Shown here piece after piece: positions 1 through 10,330 of a stretch of 64,000 nt of DNA (positions within the stretch are counted from its first letter, which is position 1; every line of letters starts with the position of its first letter). The stretch is taken from the NCBI RefSeq assembly GCF_027580225.2, contig NC_073360.2:9106501-9170500 (forward strand), written 5' to 3'. This DNA is from Misgurnus anguillicaudatus (Eukaryota > Chordata > Actinopteri > Cypriniformes > Cobitidae). The translations under genes and the position numbers were made by a program. Under the pieces are notes generated by a model, which saw nothing but the letters and a program-made list of their open reading frames with translations, was not told the DNA's origin and ran no database searches.

Positions 1-305
1 AGAGGAAACAGTTGAACATGTTATTTGTGTATGTCAAAAATATACCGTAATAATGAACGAGAAATACTGAGGAATGAACTTAGGAAGATCGGAGTGGTGG
101 AATTAAATCTTAAAAATATAATACATAATGGATTACAAAGTTTATTTATTTATCTTAAAACAACAGGGCTGATTGGGAGAATTTAGTGTTTTTTTTTTTT
201 TTTAACAATGTAAGGCTGAAACTCTGGTCCATATTGCAATACAGTAGGTGTCGATAATGCACCTTAAAGTTGGTGCTACCCGCCATTAAAAGGAAGAAGA
301 AGAAG
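1..305 (+). mobile_element. 3' end of an I/Nimb-like LINE (truncated by window edge)
   Basis: Positions 1-186 read as the end of a LINE ORF2 (translation begins EETVEHVICVCQKY, the same Cys/His tail as the full element downstream, which has ETIEHVIMYCPKY) and stop at about 184-186. A short 3' UTR with a T-run follows, then a tail with 'acccgccattaaaagg' and (GAA)n. The tail resembles but is not identical to the 3' tail of the complete LINE at 318-5450, so this is a related subfamily. Its (GAA)n end abuts the TSD of the next element. Confidence 0.75.
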
Positions 306-329
306 ACCCTACTAACGGTGTGGACGAAA

Positions 330-1592
330 ATGGCGGCTTCTGGAGTAAAGGAACGTAGACGTTTGTCTGTTAACCATGAGCTTCAGGCGGTTTGCAACAA
401 CTGGACTGTGAATGGGCAAGAGTTAGATAGTGACGGATCAGGAAGTGAGGTAAGAGAGATGGATGTTGGAAGTGGGAATGTGGAAGAGTGGAAAGTAGTT
501 AAAAAAAAGCGCAAAAATAAGGATAGGGATAAGTCGGATGATAGTGACAGTGATAAGGGAACAAATACGGTGGAAAGGAGTGAAAATGAGGTTAAGGTAT
601 TTATCAAACTGTTGAAAGAGGGGACTACTTTTGATAAGTGGAGTCCAATTTTACTAACCAAAGCTTTACATAAAGATATTGGGGAGGTAAAGAGTGCTAA
701 AAAATTGAGAAATGGTTCTTTATTGGTAATATGTAGAAATGTGGAACAACAACAAAAAGCAATAAAGATAAATAAACTAAATGGACAGCAAGTGAAGTGT
801 TCAAAGGTGTTTGACAAGAAGCTTGTTAGGGGTGTAATCTCAGGGATTCCCCTAAGTGAATCAGTAGATTCGGTGAAAGAAGGAATAAGCAATGTTAAAG
901 TTAGGGAAGCAAAACGACTAAAGACAAGATGGAATGGAAATATATGTGACAGTCTTTCAGTCTTGTTAACCTTTGAGGAAGAGAAACTCCCAGAAAGAGT
1001 CTTTATAGGCTACATGAGCTATGATGTTAGGGTTTACATCCCTCCACCACTGCGGTGTTTTAAATGTCAAAGATATGGGCATGTAGCTGCGATATGCAAG
1101 GGAAAACAAAGATGTAGCAAATGCAGTGGTGAACACGAATACGGAAGATGTGAAGAAGGGACAAAACCAAAATGTTGTAATTGTGGTGGAGAACATAGCG
1201 CAGCATATGGTGGATGTGAGACTAACAAAAGAATGCAGGAGGTACAGCGAGTTAAAGTAGTCCAAGGAGTTTCCTTTGCGGAGGCTACTAAGAAAGTCAC
1301 AAAAGGTGTACCGGTAGAGGCAATAAAAACCAGAACTAAAGTTGTTGGGGAATGTGCAAAGTGTGAGAAATTGAAAGAAGAGACATTGATTGTGAGTAAA
1401 GGTGATTTTGTGCTTTTCATGGCGGAGATAATCAATTGTTCGGCACAAACCAGTAGCAGAACTGAAAGAATTAAAATAATTGTTAAGTCTGCAGAAAAAT
1501 ACTTGGATGCAAAAGGTATGCCTTGGGAAAGAGTAAGAGACATTCTTAATGATGAAGCACAACAATCTCAGACATGGGTTGGGGATACATAA
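330..1592 (+). CDS. LINE ORF1, gag-like nucleic-acid-binding protein
   Basis: 420 aa from the ATG at 330. An earlier in-frame ATG at 270 lies outside the element, in the previous LINE's tail and TSD, so 330 (MAASGVKERRRL) is the natural start. The N-terminal third is highly charged, with a Lys/Arg/Asp run (KKKRKNKDRDKSDDSDSD). The C-terminal half carries closely spaced zinc-knuckle motifs, CFKCQRYGHVAAIC then CSKC...C and CCNCGGEH, near residues 243-295. Such ORF1 proteins coat LINE RNA in the RNP and act as chaperones; that role is from family knowledge. The stop codon overlaps the ORF2 start (TAATG at 1590-1594). The frame is intact. Confidence 0.88.
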   Translation: MAASGVKERRRLSVNHELQAVCNNWTVNGQELDSDGSGSEVREMDVGSGNVEEWKVVKKKRKNKDRDKSDDSDSDKGTNTVERSENEVKVFIKLLKEGTTFDKWSPILLTKALHKDIGEVKSAKKLRNGSLLVICRNVEQQQKAIKINKLNGQQVKCSKVFDKKLVRGVISGIPLSESVDSVKEGISNVKVREAKRLKTRWNGNICDSLSVLLTFEEEKLPERVFIGYMSYDVRVYIPPPLRCFKCQRYGHVAAICKGKQRCSKCSGEHEYGRCEEGTKPKCCNCGGEHSAAYGGCETNKRMQEVQRVKVVQGVSFAEATKKVTKGVPVEAIKTRTKVVGECAKCEKLKEETLIVSKGDFVLFMAEIINCSAQTSSRTERIKIIVKSAEKYLDAKGMPWERVRDILNDEAQQSQTWVGDT

Positions 1593-4500
1593 TGGTTTTA
1601 ATTATACTCCAATGGAATGCTAGGAGTTTAATCTCAAACGGTCAAGAATTTAAGAAATATGTTGACAATTTCAAAGAAAAGCCTAATATAATTTGTGTGC
1701 AGGAAACATGGCTAGTGCCTAGGCTGGATTTTGTAATAAAGGGGTATCATTCTATAAGAAGGGATAGAGAAGTAGGTAAAGGAGGAGGGGTTGTAATATT
1801 TATACAAATGGGACTTCAGTATAGACAGATTAAAACGGGAAAAGATTTGGAGTATATAATCACAGAAGTAAGGTCAAGTGAAGATAAGGTGACCATTATA
1901 AACTTTTATAATCCATGTAAGCAAATAGAGATTAGACATCTGGAGGATATTTGGAAGGATTTGACAGGGAGAATTGTTTGTTGTGGGGATTTTAATGCAC
2001 ATAGTACATTATGGGGAGAGAGGGATGGTGTTAATGGAAATGTAATTGAAGAATTTATGGAAGAGAAAGAGCTGGTATGTCTGAATGATGGGTCTGGAAC
2101 CAGAATAGATGTGACAAGGGGTATAGAGACAGCAATAGATCTCACTATTGTCACTAAAACACTTGCAGTAAAATGTACTTGGGAGGTGTTGAGAGGAAAT
2201 ACAGTAGGAAGTGATCACTATCCTATTAGAATTCAGATAGGAGTGGAATTAAGAAAGGAACATGAAGTAAGAGAAGAGAGATGGATTTTGGATAAAGCAG
2301 ATTGGGATAAGTATAGAGAAGTTAGTGATGAATTATTGACATCTATTGATAATAATCATGAAGTCGAAAGATTATGTTGTGAAATTAGCAATTGTATAAT
2401 TGTTGCAGCAGGTGATTCTATTCCAAAAACTAAGCCTAAGATGTTAAATAAAATAGTACCATGGTGGTCGAAAGAATGTAAGGAAGTAATAAAAGATAGA
2501 AATAAAGCGTTTAAAGAATTAAAGAGAACACATAATTACCAGAATTTAGTTCGATATAAAAGATCTGAAGCAATGGTCAGGAAAACTATAAGACAGGTGA
2601 AAAAAGATTACTGGAAACAGTTCTGTGATTCAATTGGTCGAACAACTCCAGTGGAGAGAATTTGGAATATGATTAAAAAAATGAAAGGGAATGGAAGGGA
2701 ATATGGATATCCAATGCTGATTGAGGGGCAAAGAACTATCACTAGTAGTAAGGAAAAAGCAGAGGTTATGGCAAAAACATTAGCCAAGGTGCACAGCACA
2801 GAAAATTTACACTATGAAGAAAAGAGAGGTAGAGAAGAAACAGTTCAAAAATATCAATATGTGTTTGACAATGAGGATAGTGTTGAAGGGGTATTGGATG
2901 TATTATTTACAAAGTTTGAACTCAGTAATGCATTGAGGAAATTAGGTAAATCATCTCCAGGGAAAGATAAAATCTGTTATTCCATGTTGGAAAACTTAAG
3001 TGATAAGGGGAAGGATGTGTTGTTGAATATGTATAATAAAGTGTGGATAAGTAATTGCATTCCTAGAACCTGGAAGGAATCTATAATCATTCCAATTAGG
3101 AAACCTGGGAAAGATCCTCAAAAAGCGAATAACTACAGGCCGATTGCTTTAACATCTCAGATGGGGAAAACTATGGAGAGGATGATCAATGACAGGCTTA
3201 CATATTGGATGGAACATAAAGGTCTAATGCAAAATTATCAAAGTGGTTTCAGGAAAGGTAGAGGTACCATGGACCCCATTGTATACCTAGAAGATACAAT
3301 AAGGAAGGCGCAGGTGAATAAAGAATCTGTAGTGGCAGTATTTTTTGATATCGAGAAAGCGTATGACATGTTGTGGAAAGATGGTATGCTAATTAAGTTA
3401 AGAATATTGGGAATAAAGGGAAGAATGCTCCAGTGGATAAAAGGGTTTTTATCTGACAGAACAATACAAGTTAAAGTAAATGGAGAACTAAGTAAGAGCT
3501 ACAGTGTGGAAAATGGTGTCCCACAAGGAAGCATTATCAGTCCACTATTATTTTCAATAATGATTGATGATATCTTTCAGGATATACAAAATTCAGTTGG
3601 GGTAGCGTTGTATGCAGACGACGGAGCAATGTGGAAAAAGGGAAGAAATATAGAATTTGTACGGGATAAGATGCAGCAGGCAGTAAACAAAGTCCAAGAA
3701 TGGGCCTGTCAATGGGGTTTTAGGTTCTCTATAGACAAAACAAAGACGTTATTCTTCTCTAGGAAGAAAATAAGTATGAATGTAAAAATCAAGTTATCTG
3801 GAATGGAATTAGAACGAGTAGAAGCTTATAAATATTTAGGTATGTGGTTTGATAAAAAACTGACTTGGACAATGCATATTCAAAAAATTATAGAAAAATG
3901 CAAGAGAGTATTGAATGTGATGAGATGTCTCCGTGGAGTAGAATGGGGTGCAAGTAGAACTGCTTTGAAATCCATTTATACAGGGCTGATGAGATCGGTA
4001 TTGGACTATGGGTGTATAGTGTATGGGTCAGCTGCCAAAACATCATTAAAAAAGTTAGATGTAATTCAAAATCAAGGTTTGAAGCTATGCTGTGGGGCAA
4101 TTAAGACCACTCCAGTAGCAGCAGTTCAGGTAGAGATGGGGGAGATGCCTCTCCATCTCAGAAGAGACCAATTGTCTCTTGTTTACTGGGCGAATTTGAG
4201 GGGTCATGGTGACAAACATTTGAGTCAGTCAGTTCTATGGCAATGTCAAGAAAGAGAGAATGACTTAATTAAAAGTTTTGGATGGACAATAAGGCAGAAG
4301 GTAGTAATAATGGGAATTAGTGCACTTAAAATAAGCCCTTCAGTAGTTTACCCAGGGGTTCCTCCTTGGTTTTTGGCAGAGGTACCAGTTGACTTAGGCT
4401 TATTGGAGGAAAAAGAGGATAATGAAGTGGATCAGTACATGGTACAGAGATACATTTCAAGGAAATATAAAGGAGGAATTATTATATATACTGATGCTTC

Positions 4501-5335
4501 TAAGAAGACTGATACGAAAATGGGAATTGCGTATGTTATCCCTCAATTAAATATTCAAGTTGCAAAAAGAATTAGTGATGATTTGGCAGTATATACAGCA
4601 GAACTGTTAGCAATATGGCTGGCCTTGATGTGGGTAGAGAGCAACAGACCTAAGCAAGCGGTGATTGCCTCAGACTCCAGTTCAGCTTTGACAAGCCTTA
4701 AGTTTCTTCACTCTGAGACAAGACAGGATATAGTGTATGAAATAATGCAACTAGCGAACAATCTGATTAAGTCTGGTATTAGTACTACATTTATATGGGT
4801 ACCAGCTCATATAGGTGTAGGAGGTAATGAACTGGCAGATATGTGTGCAAAGAAAGCAGCAGAACTACCTGATATAGAGGTGAATGTTGAGTACAGTAAA
4901 GCTGAAGTCAAAAGTATAATTAAAGCTAAAACGAAAGAAAAATGGCAGTTTATGTGGGATAATGAACAGTCTGGGAGACACCTGTATAGATTCCAAAGAG
5001 AAGTGGGGAAGAGCAGGAATACATGCAGAAATAAGCAAGAAGAAGATGTGTTGTCTAGAATGAGGCTAGGACATACAGGATTAAATGGAACATTATTTAT
5101 AATGAAAAAGCATGTTGATGGAATGTGTGAATATTGCAATAGTCAAGAGACCATAGAGCATGTAATTATGTATTGTCCTAAATACCATCAAGCCAGACAA
5201 AGATTGATCTCGCAACTTAGTGAGAGCCAGATGACATTAAATTTACAGCTTTTATTGCAAAGAGGATCAGAGAACATTTGCTTTCAATTTTTGTTTCCTT
5301 TCTTGAAGATAACTGGGTTATTAAAAAGGATTTAA
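1592..5335 (+). CDS. LINE ORF2: endonuclease - reverse transcriptase - RNase H
   Basis: 1,247 aa from the ATG at 1592, which overlaps the ORF1 stop; an in-frame ATG at 1574 lies within ORF1 and would add six residues. Domains in order: an APE-type endonuclease (GDFNAH at about 132-137, SDHYP at about 207-211); a reverse transcriptase with NNYRPIALTS, FFDIEKAYD, NGVPQGSIISPLLF and the catalytic YADD at 674-677; an RNase H with YTDAS (catalytic Asp near 968), TAELLAI, SDSSSAL and the late HIGVGGNELAD block; and a C-terminal CEYC...H...C zinc-like motif from residue 1179. These are the steps of target-primed reverse transcription. All key residues are visible and no lesion is seen. Confidence 0.93.
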   Translation: MVLIILQWNARSLISNGQEFKKYVDNFKEKPNIICVQETWLVPRLDFVIKGYHSIRRDREVGKGGGVVIFIQMGLQYRQIKTGKDLEYIITEVRSSEDKVTIINFYNPCKQIEIRHLEDIWKDLTGRIVCCGDFNAHSTLWGERDGVNGNVIEEFMEEKELVCLNDGSGTRIDVTRGIETAIDLTIVTKTLAVKCTWEVLRGNTVGSDHYPIRIQIGVELRKEHEVREERWILDKADWDKYREVSDELLTSIDNNHEVERLCCEISNCIIVAAGDSIPKTKPKMLNKIVPWWSKECKEVIKDRNKAFKELKRTHNYQNLVRYKRSEAMVRKTIRQVKKDYWKQFCDSIGRTTPVERIWNMIKKMKGNGREYGYPMLIEGQRTITSSKEKAEVMAKTLAKVHSTENLHYEEKRGREETVQKYQYVFDNEDSVEGVLDVLFTKFELSNALRKLGKSSPGKDKICYSMLENLSDKGKDVLLNMYNKVWISNCIPRTWKESIIIPIRKPGKDPQKANNYRPIALTSQMGKTMERMINDRLTYWMEHKGLMQNYQSGFRKGRGTMDPIVYLEDTIRKAQVNKESVVAVFFDIEKAYDMLWKDGMLIKLRILGIKGRMLQWIKGFLSDRTIQVKVNGELSKSYSVENGVPQGSIISPLLFSIMIDDIFQDIQNSVGVALYADDGAMWKKGRNIEFVRDKMQQAVNKVQEWACQWGFRFSIDKTKTLFFSRKKISMNVKIKLSGMELERVEAYKYLGMWFDKKLTWTMHIQKIIEKCKRVLNVMRCLRGVEWGASRTALKSIYTGLMRSVLDYGCIVYGSAAKTSLKKLDVIQNQGLKLCCGAIKTTPVAAVQVEMGEMPLHLRRDQLSLVYWANLRGHGDKHLSQSVLWQCQERENDLIKSFGWTIRQKVVIMGISALKISPSVVYPGVPPWFLAEVPVDLGLLEEKEDNEVDQYMVQRYISRKYKGGIIIYTDASKKTDTKMGIAYVIPQLNIQVAKRISDDLAVYTAELLAIWLALMWVESNRPKQAVIASDSSSALTSLKFLHSETRQDIVYEIMQLANNLIKSGISTTFIWVPAHIGVGGNELADMCAKKAAELPDIEVNVEYSKAEVKSIIKAKTKEKWQFMWDNEQSGRHLYRFQREVGKSRNTCRNKQEEDVLSRMRLGHTGLNGTLFIMKKHVDGMCEYCNSQETIEHVIMYCPKYHQARQRLISQLSESQMTLNLQLLLQRGSENICFQFLFPFLKITGLLKRI

Positions 5336-5462
5336 GTAAGTGTGGGTTGACCTCTTGATCCACACTCCAGTCCAGATGGTGGCGGTAATGCTCCAAAAAG
5401 CTGGTTTGCAATCCGCCATTCAAAATCATAAGAAGAAGAAGAAGAAGAAGACCCTACTAACG

Positions 5463-5727
5463 TTGCTCATTGGTCTACGCAGATTCCTGAATCTGATTGG
5501 GTCATATCAGTATGCCGGAAATATAAAGTAACTACAGAGGTCAACAGCTGTGTGAGGAGTCGATCACAAACTCTTCTTTTTAAAAAAACAACTAGATGAT
5601 CGCATGTTCTTATATATCTGCGATCAGCCACCTCTTGTGTATGCGAGTATAAATGAGCTATTAGCGACATGCTAAACTAAAGGAATCATGATATTTGCCT
5701 GATAGGACTTACAACAGACTTTAGATC
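5463..5727 (+). promoter_or_regulatory. Probable dnajc30 promoter and 5' UTR, abutting the LINE
   Basis: Only about 265 bp separate the LINE's downstream TSD from the dnajc30 start. The stretch has two inverted CCAAT boxes (ATTGG at about 5468 and 5498) and a TATA-like TATAAAT near 5649. The LINE therefore sits at the upstream edge of the likely core promoter. The transcription start cannot be fixed from sequence alone. Confidence 0.45.
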
Positions 5728-6327
5728 ATGTTTGTTTACAACAGACCTCAGATCCGAGGCTGCCTCATGTTTCTGAGGGGAACGCGAGCTTACAGCCGCA
5801 GCAGAGCCGGTGACGCGTCAGCTCCCCGCCAGATGAGCAGAACCGCGTATTACGACATTCTGCAAGTTTCCCCGAATGCGACGCAGGCGCAGATCAAGAC
5901 AGCCTATTACAAACAATCTTTCATGTATCATCCGGATCGGAACCGCGGCGAGGAGGCGTCGCAACGCTTCGCCCTCATCTCGGAGGCGTACAGCGTGCTC
6001 GGCAGCGCGGCGCTCAGGAGGAGATATGACCGCGGCATTCTGACGCACAGTGACGCGCAAGCCACCGGGAGACCATCAGAAAAGCATCAAAAGCCTAGAC
6101 GAGCGTCAGACGCGTCCAAGAACGCGTACTTTAACTTCGACGCGTTTTATCAGGCTCACTATGGCGAGCAGCTGCAGAGAGAGAAAGAGATGAGACGCAC
6201 ACGAGAACAAAGTGAACAATTGCAGCGGGAACATTTCAAGAGATGGAAACTGAACAAATGTACTGAAATAGCAGCCGGCGTTCTGCTGCTGTGTGGAGGA
6301 GTCATTCTTATCAATTTAAAATCTTAA
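5728..6327 (+). CDS. dnajc30: DnaJ homolog subfamily C member 30, mitochondrial
   Basis: 199 aa in a single exon, as in other vertebrates. The Arg-rich N-terminus without acidic runs ([21 protein letters not shown]) fits a mitochondrial targeting peptide; a second Met at residue 14 is an alternative start. The J domain spans about residues 39-105 with the HPD motif at 68-70 (YHPDRN). A block [15 protein letters not shown] near 140-155 is diagnostic of DNAJC30, and a hydrophobic C-terminal segment (about 181-195) is the membrane anchor. In mammals the protein associates with ATP synthase and helps complex I turnover at the inner membrane; that role is taken from the orthologue. Neighbours are a LINE upstream and a (GA)n tract just after the stop. 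Teleosts may have two copies, so the paralogue letter is left open. Confidence 0.95.
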   Translation: MFVYNRPQIRGCLMFLRGTRAYSRSRAGDASAPRQMSRTAYYDILQVSPNATQAQIKTAYYKQSFMYHPDRNRGEEASQRFALISEAYSVLGSAALRRRYDRGILTHSDAQATGRPSEKHQKPRRASDASKNAYFNFDAFYQAHYGEQLQREKEMRRTREQSEQLQREHFKRWKLNKCTEIAAGVLLLCGGVILINLKS

Positions 6328-6329
6328 AT

Positions 6330-6334
<5 letters not shown>

Positions 6335-6363
<29 letters not shown>
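6335..6363. repeat. (GA)n microsatellite in the dnajc30 3' UTR
   Basis: About 14 uninterrupted GA units begin eight bases after the dnajc30 stop codon. Confidence 0.95.
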
Positions 6364-6365
<2 letters not shown>

Positions 6366-6984
6366 TGTGTCTAATGGGCTGTGGTGCCAATAATTTGAAC
6401 TCTTCTAACAGTTGGTTTTCTTCAGTAAAGTATCATATTTTCATATTTTGGTTGTTTGTTTTAAGCTTTGGTGCATAACACATGAGACTATGTGCCACTG
6501 TTTTAAAAACAAAACACTTAGGGGAGGTTTCCCAGATAGGGATTAGATTGACCACCACTAATAAAAAATGAGGTAACAAAATGTTCAATTTTACAATTGA
6601 ATACTCTTAACATAAAAATAGCAATATTGTGACCCAGGTGTTAATATCATATGGCCAATTCCCAGTTGACCAAAAATACGACTGAAGCCACACTATGGGG
6701 TGGTTTCCCAGACAGTGATTAGTCCTAGACTAAAATAAAATAAATGTAAGAGCTAGTGTGCTGTCCGAGGGGGCTCTGAGCTCGGAATTTTAGCCCAAAC
6801 CTAGAGTACTTCCCCCTCTTTAACTGGGATAGATGAAACTAGCTGAGAGTGAGGTGATGGGGTGGAGGAGGGATGTTGCAAAAAATGTCACGGGACAGAG
6901 GTGAAGTACAGCTATTTGAAGGGCACCTCTTCATGCTGATTGGTTGGATAACATGACCATGCTTCTCCGGACTTAGTTAAATAA
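6364..6984. other. dnajc30 downstream flank, no gene seen
   Basis: AT-rich sequence with no supported coding region. The phrase 'ggtttcccagac/tag' recurs near 6527 and 6702, suggesting decayed repeat pieces. It presumably includes the dnajc30 3' end; no canonical AATAAA was pinned down with confidence. Confidence 0.4.
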
Positions 6985-8445
6985 ACTTGATTAAAAGTAC
7001 ACACACCCCTGTTAAAATGGCAGGTTTTAATTGTGATTTAACAAATGAAACCAAGATGATAGAGTTCTCAACGGGCCTGAAAATTACAACCCGACCCGTG
7101 GCTTTTAAAGCCTGGACTGGATGTAACCCGACACATCAGGCCTAAAAAAAAAATTTGTTTGGTTCCGGTTTCCGACCGACCCTGCCAATTTATGTGCGAC
7201 CCAAATTTATTTTATGAGCTTGGGGAAGAAATAATTCACATTAAATAAATACACAAATAAAAAAAATTTGAGGCGAACTATAATTTACCTTTTAGTACAG
7301 CACCGTTTTTGTAAAGCACGCGTCCTCCAGCAACAAACAAAGCAGCTACACAGTCGTTAACACAATAGTTCACAGATCGTTGTCGCCACTTACAAAAGCA
7401 CTGGTAAAGTGGTAATTTTTGGTGTGCATTCGAGATGCTGTTTCGTACACAGCAACGTGATCTTTTGCCCCGCCGAAAGTTGTAAATTACAGACAAAAAA
7501 AGACGAGCTGAACAACAATATGCAAGTGGGCTTTTCTCTTCCAGAGAGCACAAACCAAGGCTCATTTTTGCTGGCAGTAAGTAGGTATGTTGCTAAAATT
7601 TTCAAAATGGTTAAATGCTAAAACGAGTTGTTCAGATAGAAAGAGCTTGAAAAAAGCTTTTAAATGAGACCAAGATCATGTATATGGGTTAAAGAATAAC
7701 AAAATACTGGCCATTTGAAACGCGAAAATCATAACTTTATTTGGTCCCATGTTTTCCATTAAAATTCAAGAAAATGTGTGACCGAATCATGAAAATTATG
7801 AAGTTTTTAGCTATAACTTTTTAAATCGTTAAGATATTGACCTGAATCTTTCAGGATAAGCTGTTTGATATATCCTCTACATATTCCACTTCTGAAAAGT
7901 CAGATATATAAAAAAACAAACCACTAATTACACCAAATAACACTCTTTATTCAGTCTATATATACAGATATCATCTACATGGCTATACGGCTGCGTCCCA
8001 TTCTTTACCATTCAAGCAGATTTTGGTAGAGGTAAAACCACCTTTGGTAGTCGGTCAAATTTCTTAAAATTTCGTTCACTTGTAGTTTAGCAATTAAACT
8101 AAATGTCTTTACAATTTCAAGAATGTCTTTACTCAACTTCAGCAAAAACAACGACTATTTTTCAAACAACCGACTTTGGCGAGCTCGCACGGCCAGTAGT
8201 GAAACATAAAAGGTTGTGACTGAAAACGAGAAGGTACCTATGGTTCTTCCGGTGGTGTTAACAATAAAAACTCAGAAATTTCGCCATCAACAAACCAACA
8301 GAAGCATTATTTTCAACAGCACCGCGCGCCGCCTGAGAAAATCTTGAGTTTCGCTGAGTGGAACCAAAACGTCAGCCGCGACAGCGGAGTTAGCAACATA
8401 CCTACAGTAAGTGAATTATAATATTTGAATTTATGGTATTATGAC

Positions 8446-9375
8446 CAGGGCTTGACATTAACACCGCCAAACGCGGGTAAGATTTCGGCCGTAAGGCGGG
8501 TCTGTTTTCTTAAAAGTTATGCGAAATGATAAACAATACGCAATGCGACACTGGGATACTACAACTTCCATGAGCATTCTGCACCCAGAGCAACGCACAG
8601 AGATCTGTTGAGAGACGCGCACGCGATCAGCGGGGCGTTGCGGACCAAAGCGTCACCATCCAGAGAGCGCGCGAGATGGATTTGCGAATGCACAAGAGGA
8701 CGCAGTCTGAGCGCATGCACACTTCGGGAAAGATAAAACAATTGCATGGAAGTGATTGATTAGATATAAATTGCGTGCAAACTCTCAGTGCAAGAGCGAA
8801 GAGAAATTCAGCGCATCTGAATGCACACGAAATCAAAAGAAACCCGCCATCGAGAGGTTCGCGCATCATTTTAATGTAACAATAATGCCCTCCCGACATT
8901 TGTCATTAAAAGTCTTAAATCACTTTTATCAGAAACCATTTAGCTTATAAAATACATCTGCATGACAGTAAAATTAATGTACATATCTTGACAGTTGACA
9001 AGTGGTTATCGATGGGTTTTGTGTTTATCTTTTCAGTTTAGAATTAGTGTTTCTTCTACACCCCTGTTCTACTTTTAATATATTCATTCAAAGTTAATCT
9101 ATTTATGCCTTAATTACTAGCATGTTTTTCATGCATCTTATATGATCTTTATCATATACTAGCTATATACCAGCTAAATGTTGTCTTAATTCGGGTAGTC
9201 AGACTGCATTTGAAATTCAGTCTGCATCTAATTTAGTAAGTAAATTTGCTCGAATTAAAGTAATTTTAGGATGCCAAAGTCAAATTTAATCATATACAAT
9301 TTAACTTTGGCTAGTACCTTTGAAAAACAACTAGCCACTTTGGCTGGTGAGCAAAAAAGTTAATGTCAAGCCCTG
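8446..9375. mobile_element. hAT-like MITE nested in the 7061-10239 element
   Basis: A perfect 17-bp TIR, CAGGGCTTGACATTAAC, is at 8446 and its reverse complement ends at 9375. The flanking octamers attatgac and attatgct match at six of eight positions, fitting an 8-bp hAT TSD. The 930 bp interior has no credible coding region. Confidence 0.75.
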
Positions 9376-9541
9376 ATTATGCTACAAAGAGTTCCACTTT
9401 TATACTTTAGCCACAGGCTCACGTAAGATATTTTTCATATCATACAGACAGATTCAACACCGGCCTCCACATATTGCGTTTCGTTATTTATTTATTTTTT
9501 TACTTTAAAACACGCAGTGTATTCGTTCAGCTGCATTTACT

Positions 9542-9542
<1 letters not shown>

Positions 9543-9606
<64 letters not shown>
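9543..9606. repeat. (CT)n(CA)n microsatellite
   Basis: A CT tract with one interruption runs directly into a CA tract. Confidence 0.95.
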
Positions 9607-10330
9607 ATTAAAAATAGATAATCCGTGGAGATCTGTGGCTCTGCGCTGCGTGAGACAAACACGCAATAGGGCCAAAGTCACCTCAAATATATCCGCTATT
9701 CAATTTAAATATTTAACAATTTCCTACCTATCCCTTGCTGCCACTGTAAAAAAAATAAAAAATAAAATAAAATAAATTCCCTACCGACCCATGACCTAAA
9801 CTGACAACCAACCGGAACCAAACTTTTTTTTTTATGCCTCAACATGAATTATATGCCAATTAACAATACAAACAACTGAAACAATAAACTTTAAATATAT
9901 AAATAAAAATCACACAATAATAAATAAAAAGAACTCACACTTGTACCCAGCCAGCGGTTACCCCTCCTGTAGTAGCGATGGTGAATTCAACTGCGGCAAG
10001 TTACTTTTCTCCAACTCCTTCATCTTCTCCAGGCTAAAGGGATGCACACAGCGGCGTCAGGTCTGCCCCTGCCCCTCTCTGTGATGCATGTTGCACGCAG
10101 CAGCCAAACTTTCTTTACGGTGAACAGCAGCGATGATTAATAATCTTTTTTACTGAGCGGAAAAGATTAAGCCCAAGGTCCCACCCGAGTCATTTGCTTA
10201 TATAATTTTGACCCTAACCCGCAGGTCCCGTTGAGAAATAAGATGAATCATGTCAGAACCTTTTCTGTCTCTATTGTGTAATTTCTACCTATAAATTAAA
10301 GTGCATGACTGTGCACACCCTTTTAAATAT

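Larger units (their letters stand above)
318..5450 (+). mobile_element. Complete I/Nimb-clade LINE retrotransposon
   Basis: A full-length non-LTR retrotransposon of about 5.1 kb: short 5' leader, ORF1 (330-1592), ORF2 (1592-5335), short 3' UTR and a (GAA)n tail ending at 5450. A 12-bp direct repeat ACCCTACTAACG lies at 306-317 and 5451-5462 and is the expected TSD. Both ORFs are open with no stop or frameshift, and all visible enzymatic motifs are kept, so the copy looks young and possibly mobile. RNase H plus a two-ORF layout with a gag-like zinc-knuckle ORF1 fits the I superclade (Nimb-like in fish). The exact clade is inferred. Confidence 0.9.
7061..10239. mobile_element. hAT-like DNA transposon, non-coding, ~3.2 kb
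   Basis: Terminal inverted repeats (TIRs) read TTCTCAACGGGCCTG near the left end and, on the opposite strand at the right end, TTCTCAACGGGACCTG. Candidate 8-bp TSDs AAGATGAT (7053-7060) and AAGATGAA (10240-10247) differ at one base. No transposase reading frame is present. A second hAT-like MITE (8446-9375) and a CT/CA microsatellite lie inside. Confidence 0.6.
6985..10330. mobile_element. Tc1/mariner-like remnant split by a hAT-like insertion
   Basis: 6985-7060 (acacacccctgttaaaatgg ... gaaaccaagatga) and 10240-10330 (agatgaatcatgtcagaac ... gcacaccc) read as two halves of one short Tc1-like element. They become contiguous once the 7061-10239 insertion is removed. The assignment rests on recalled likeness to fish mariner termini. 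Confidence 0.5.

Noticed and set aside
270..329. Upstream ATG extending LINE ORF1 by 20 residues
   Set aside because: It lies in the previous LINE's tail and the TSD, outside the element; the ATG at 330 is inside.
7278..7621. Short frames of 70-95 aa on both strands
   Set aside because: They lie within a hAT-like element and show no domain or conservation signal.
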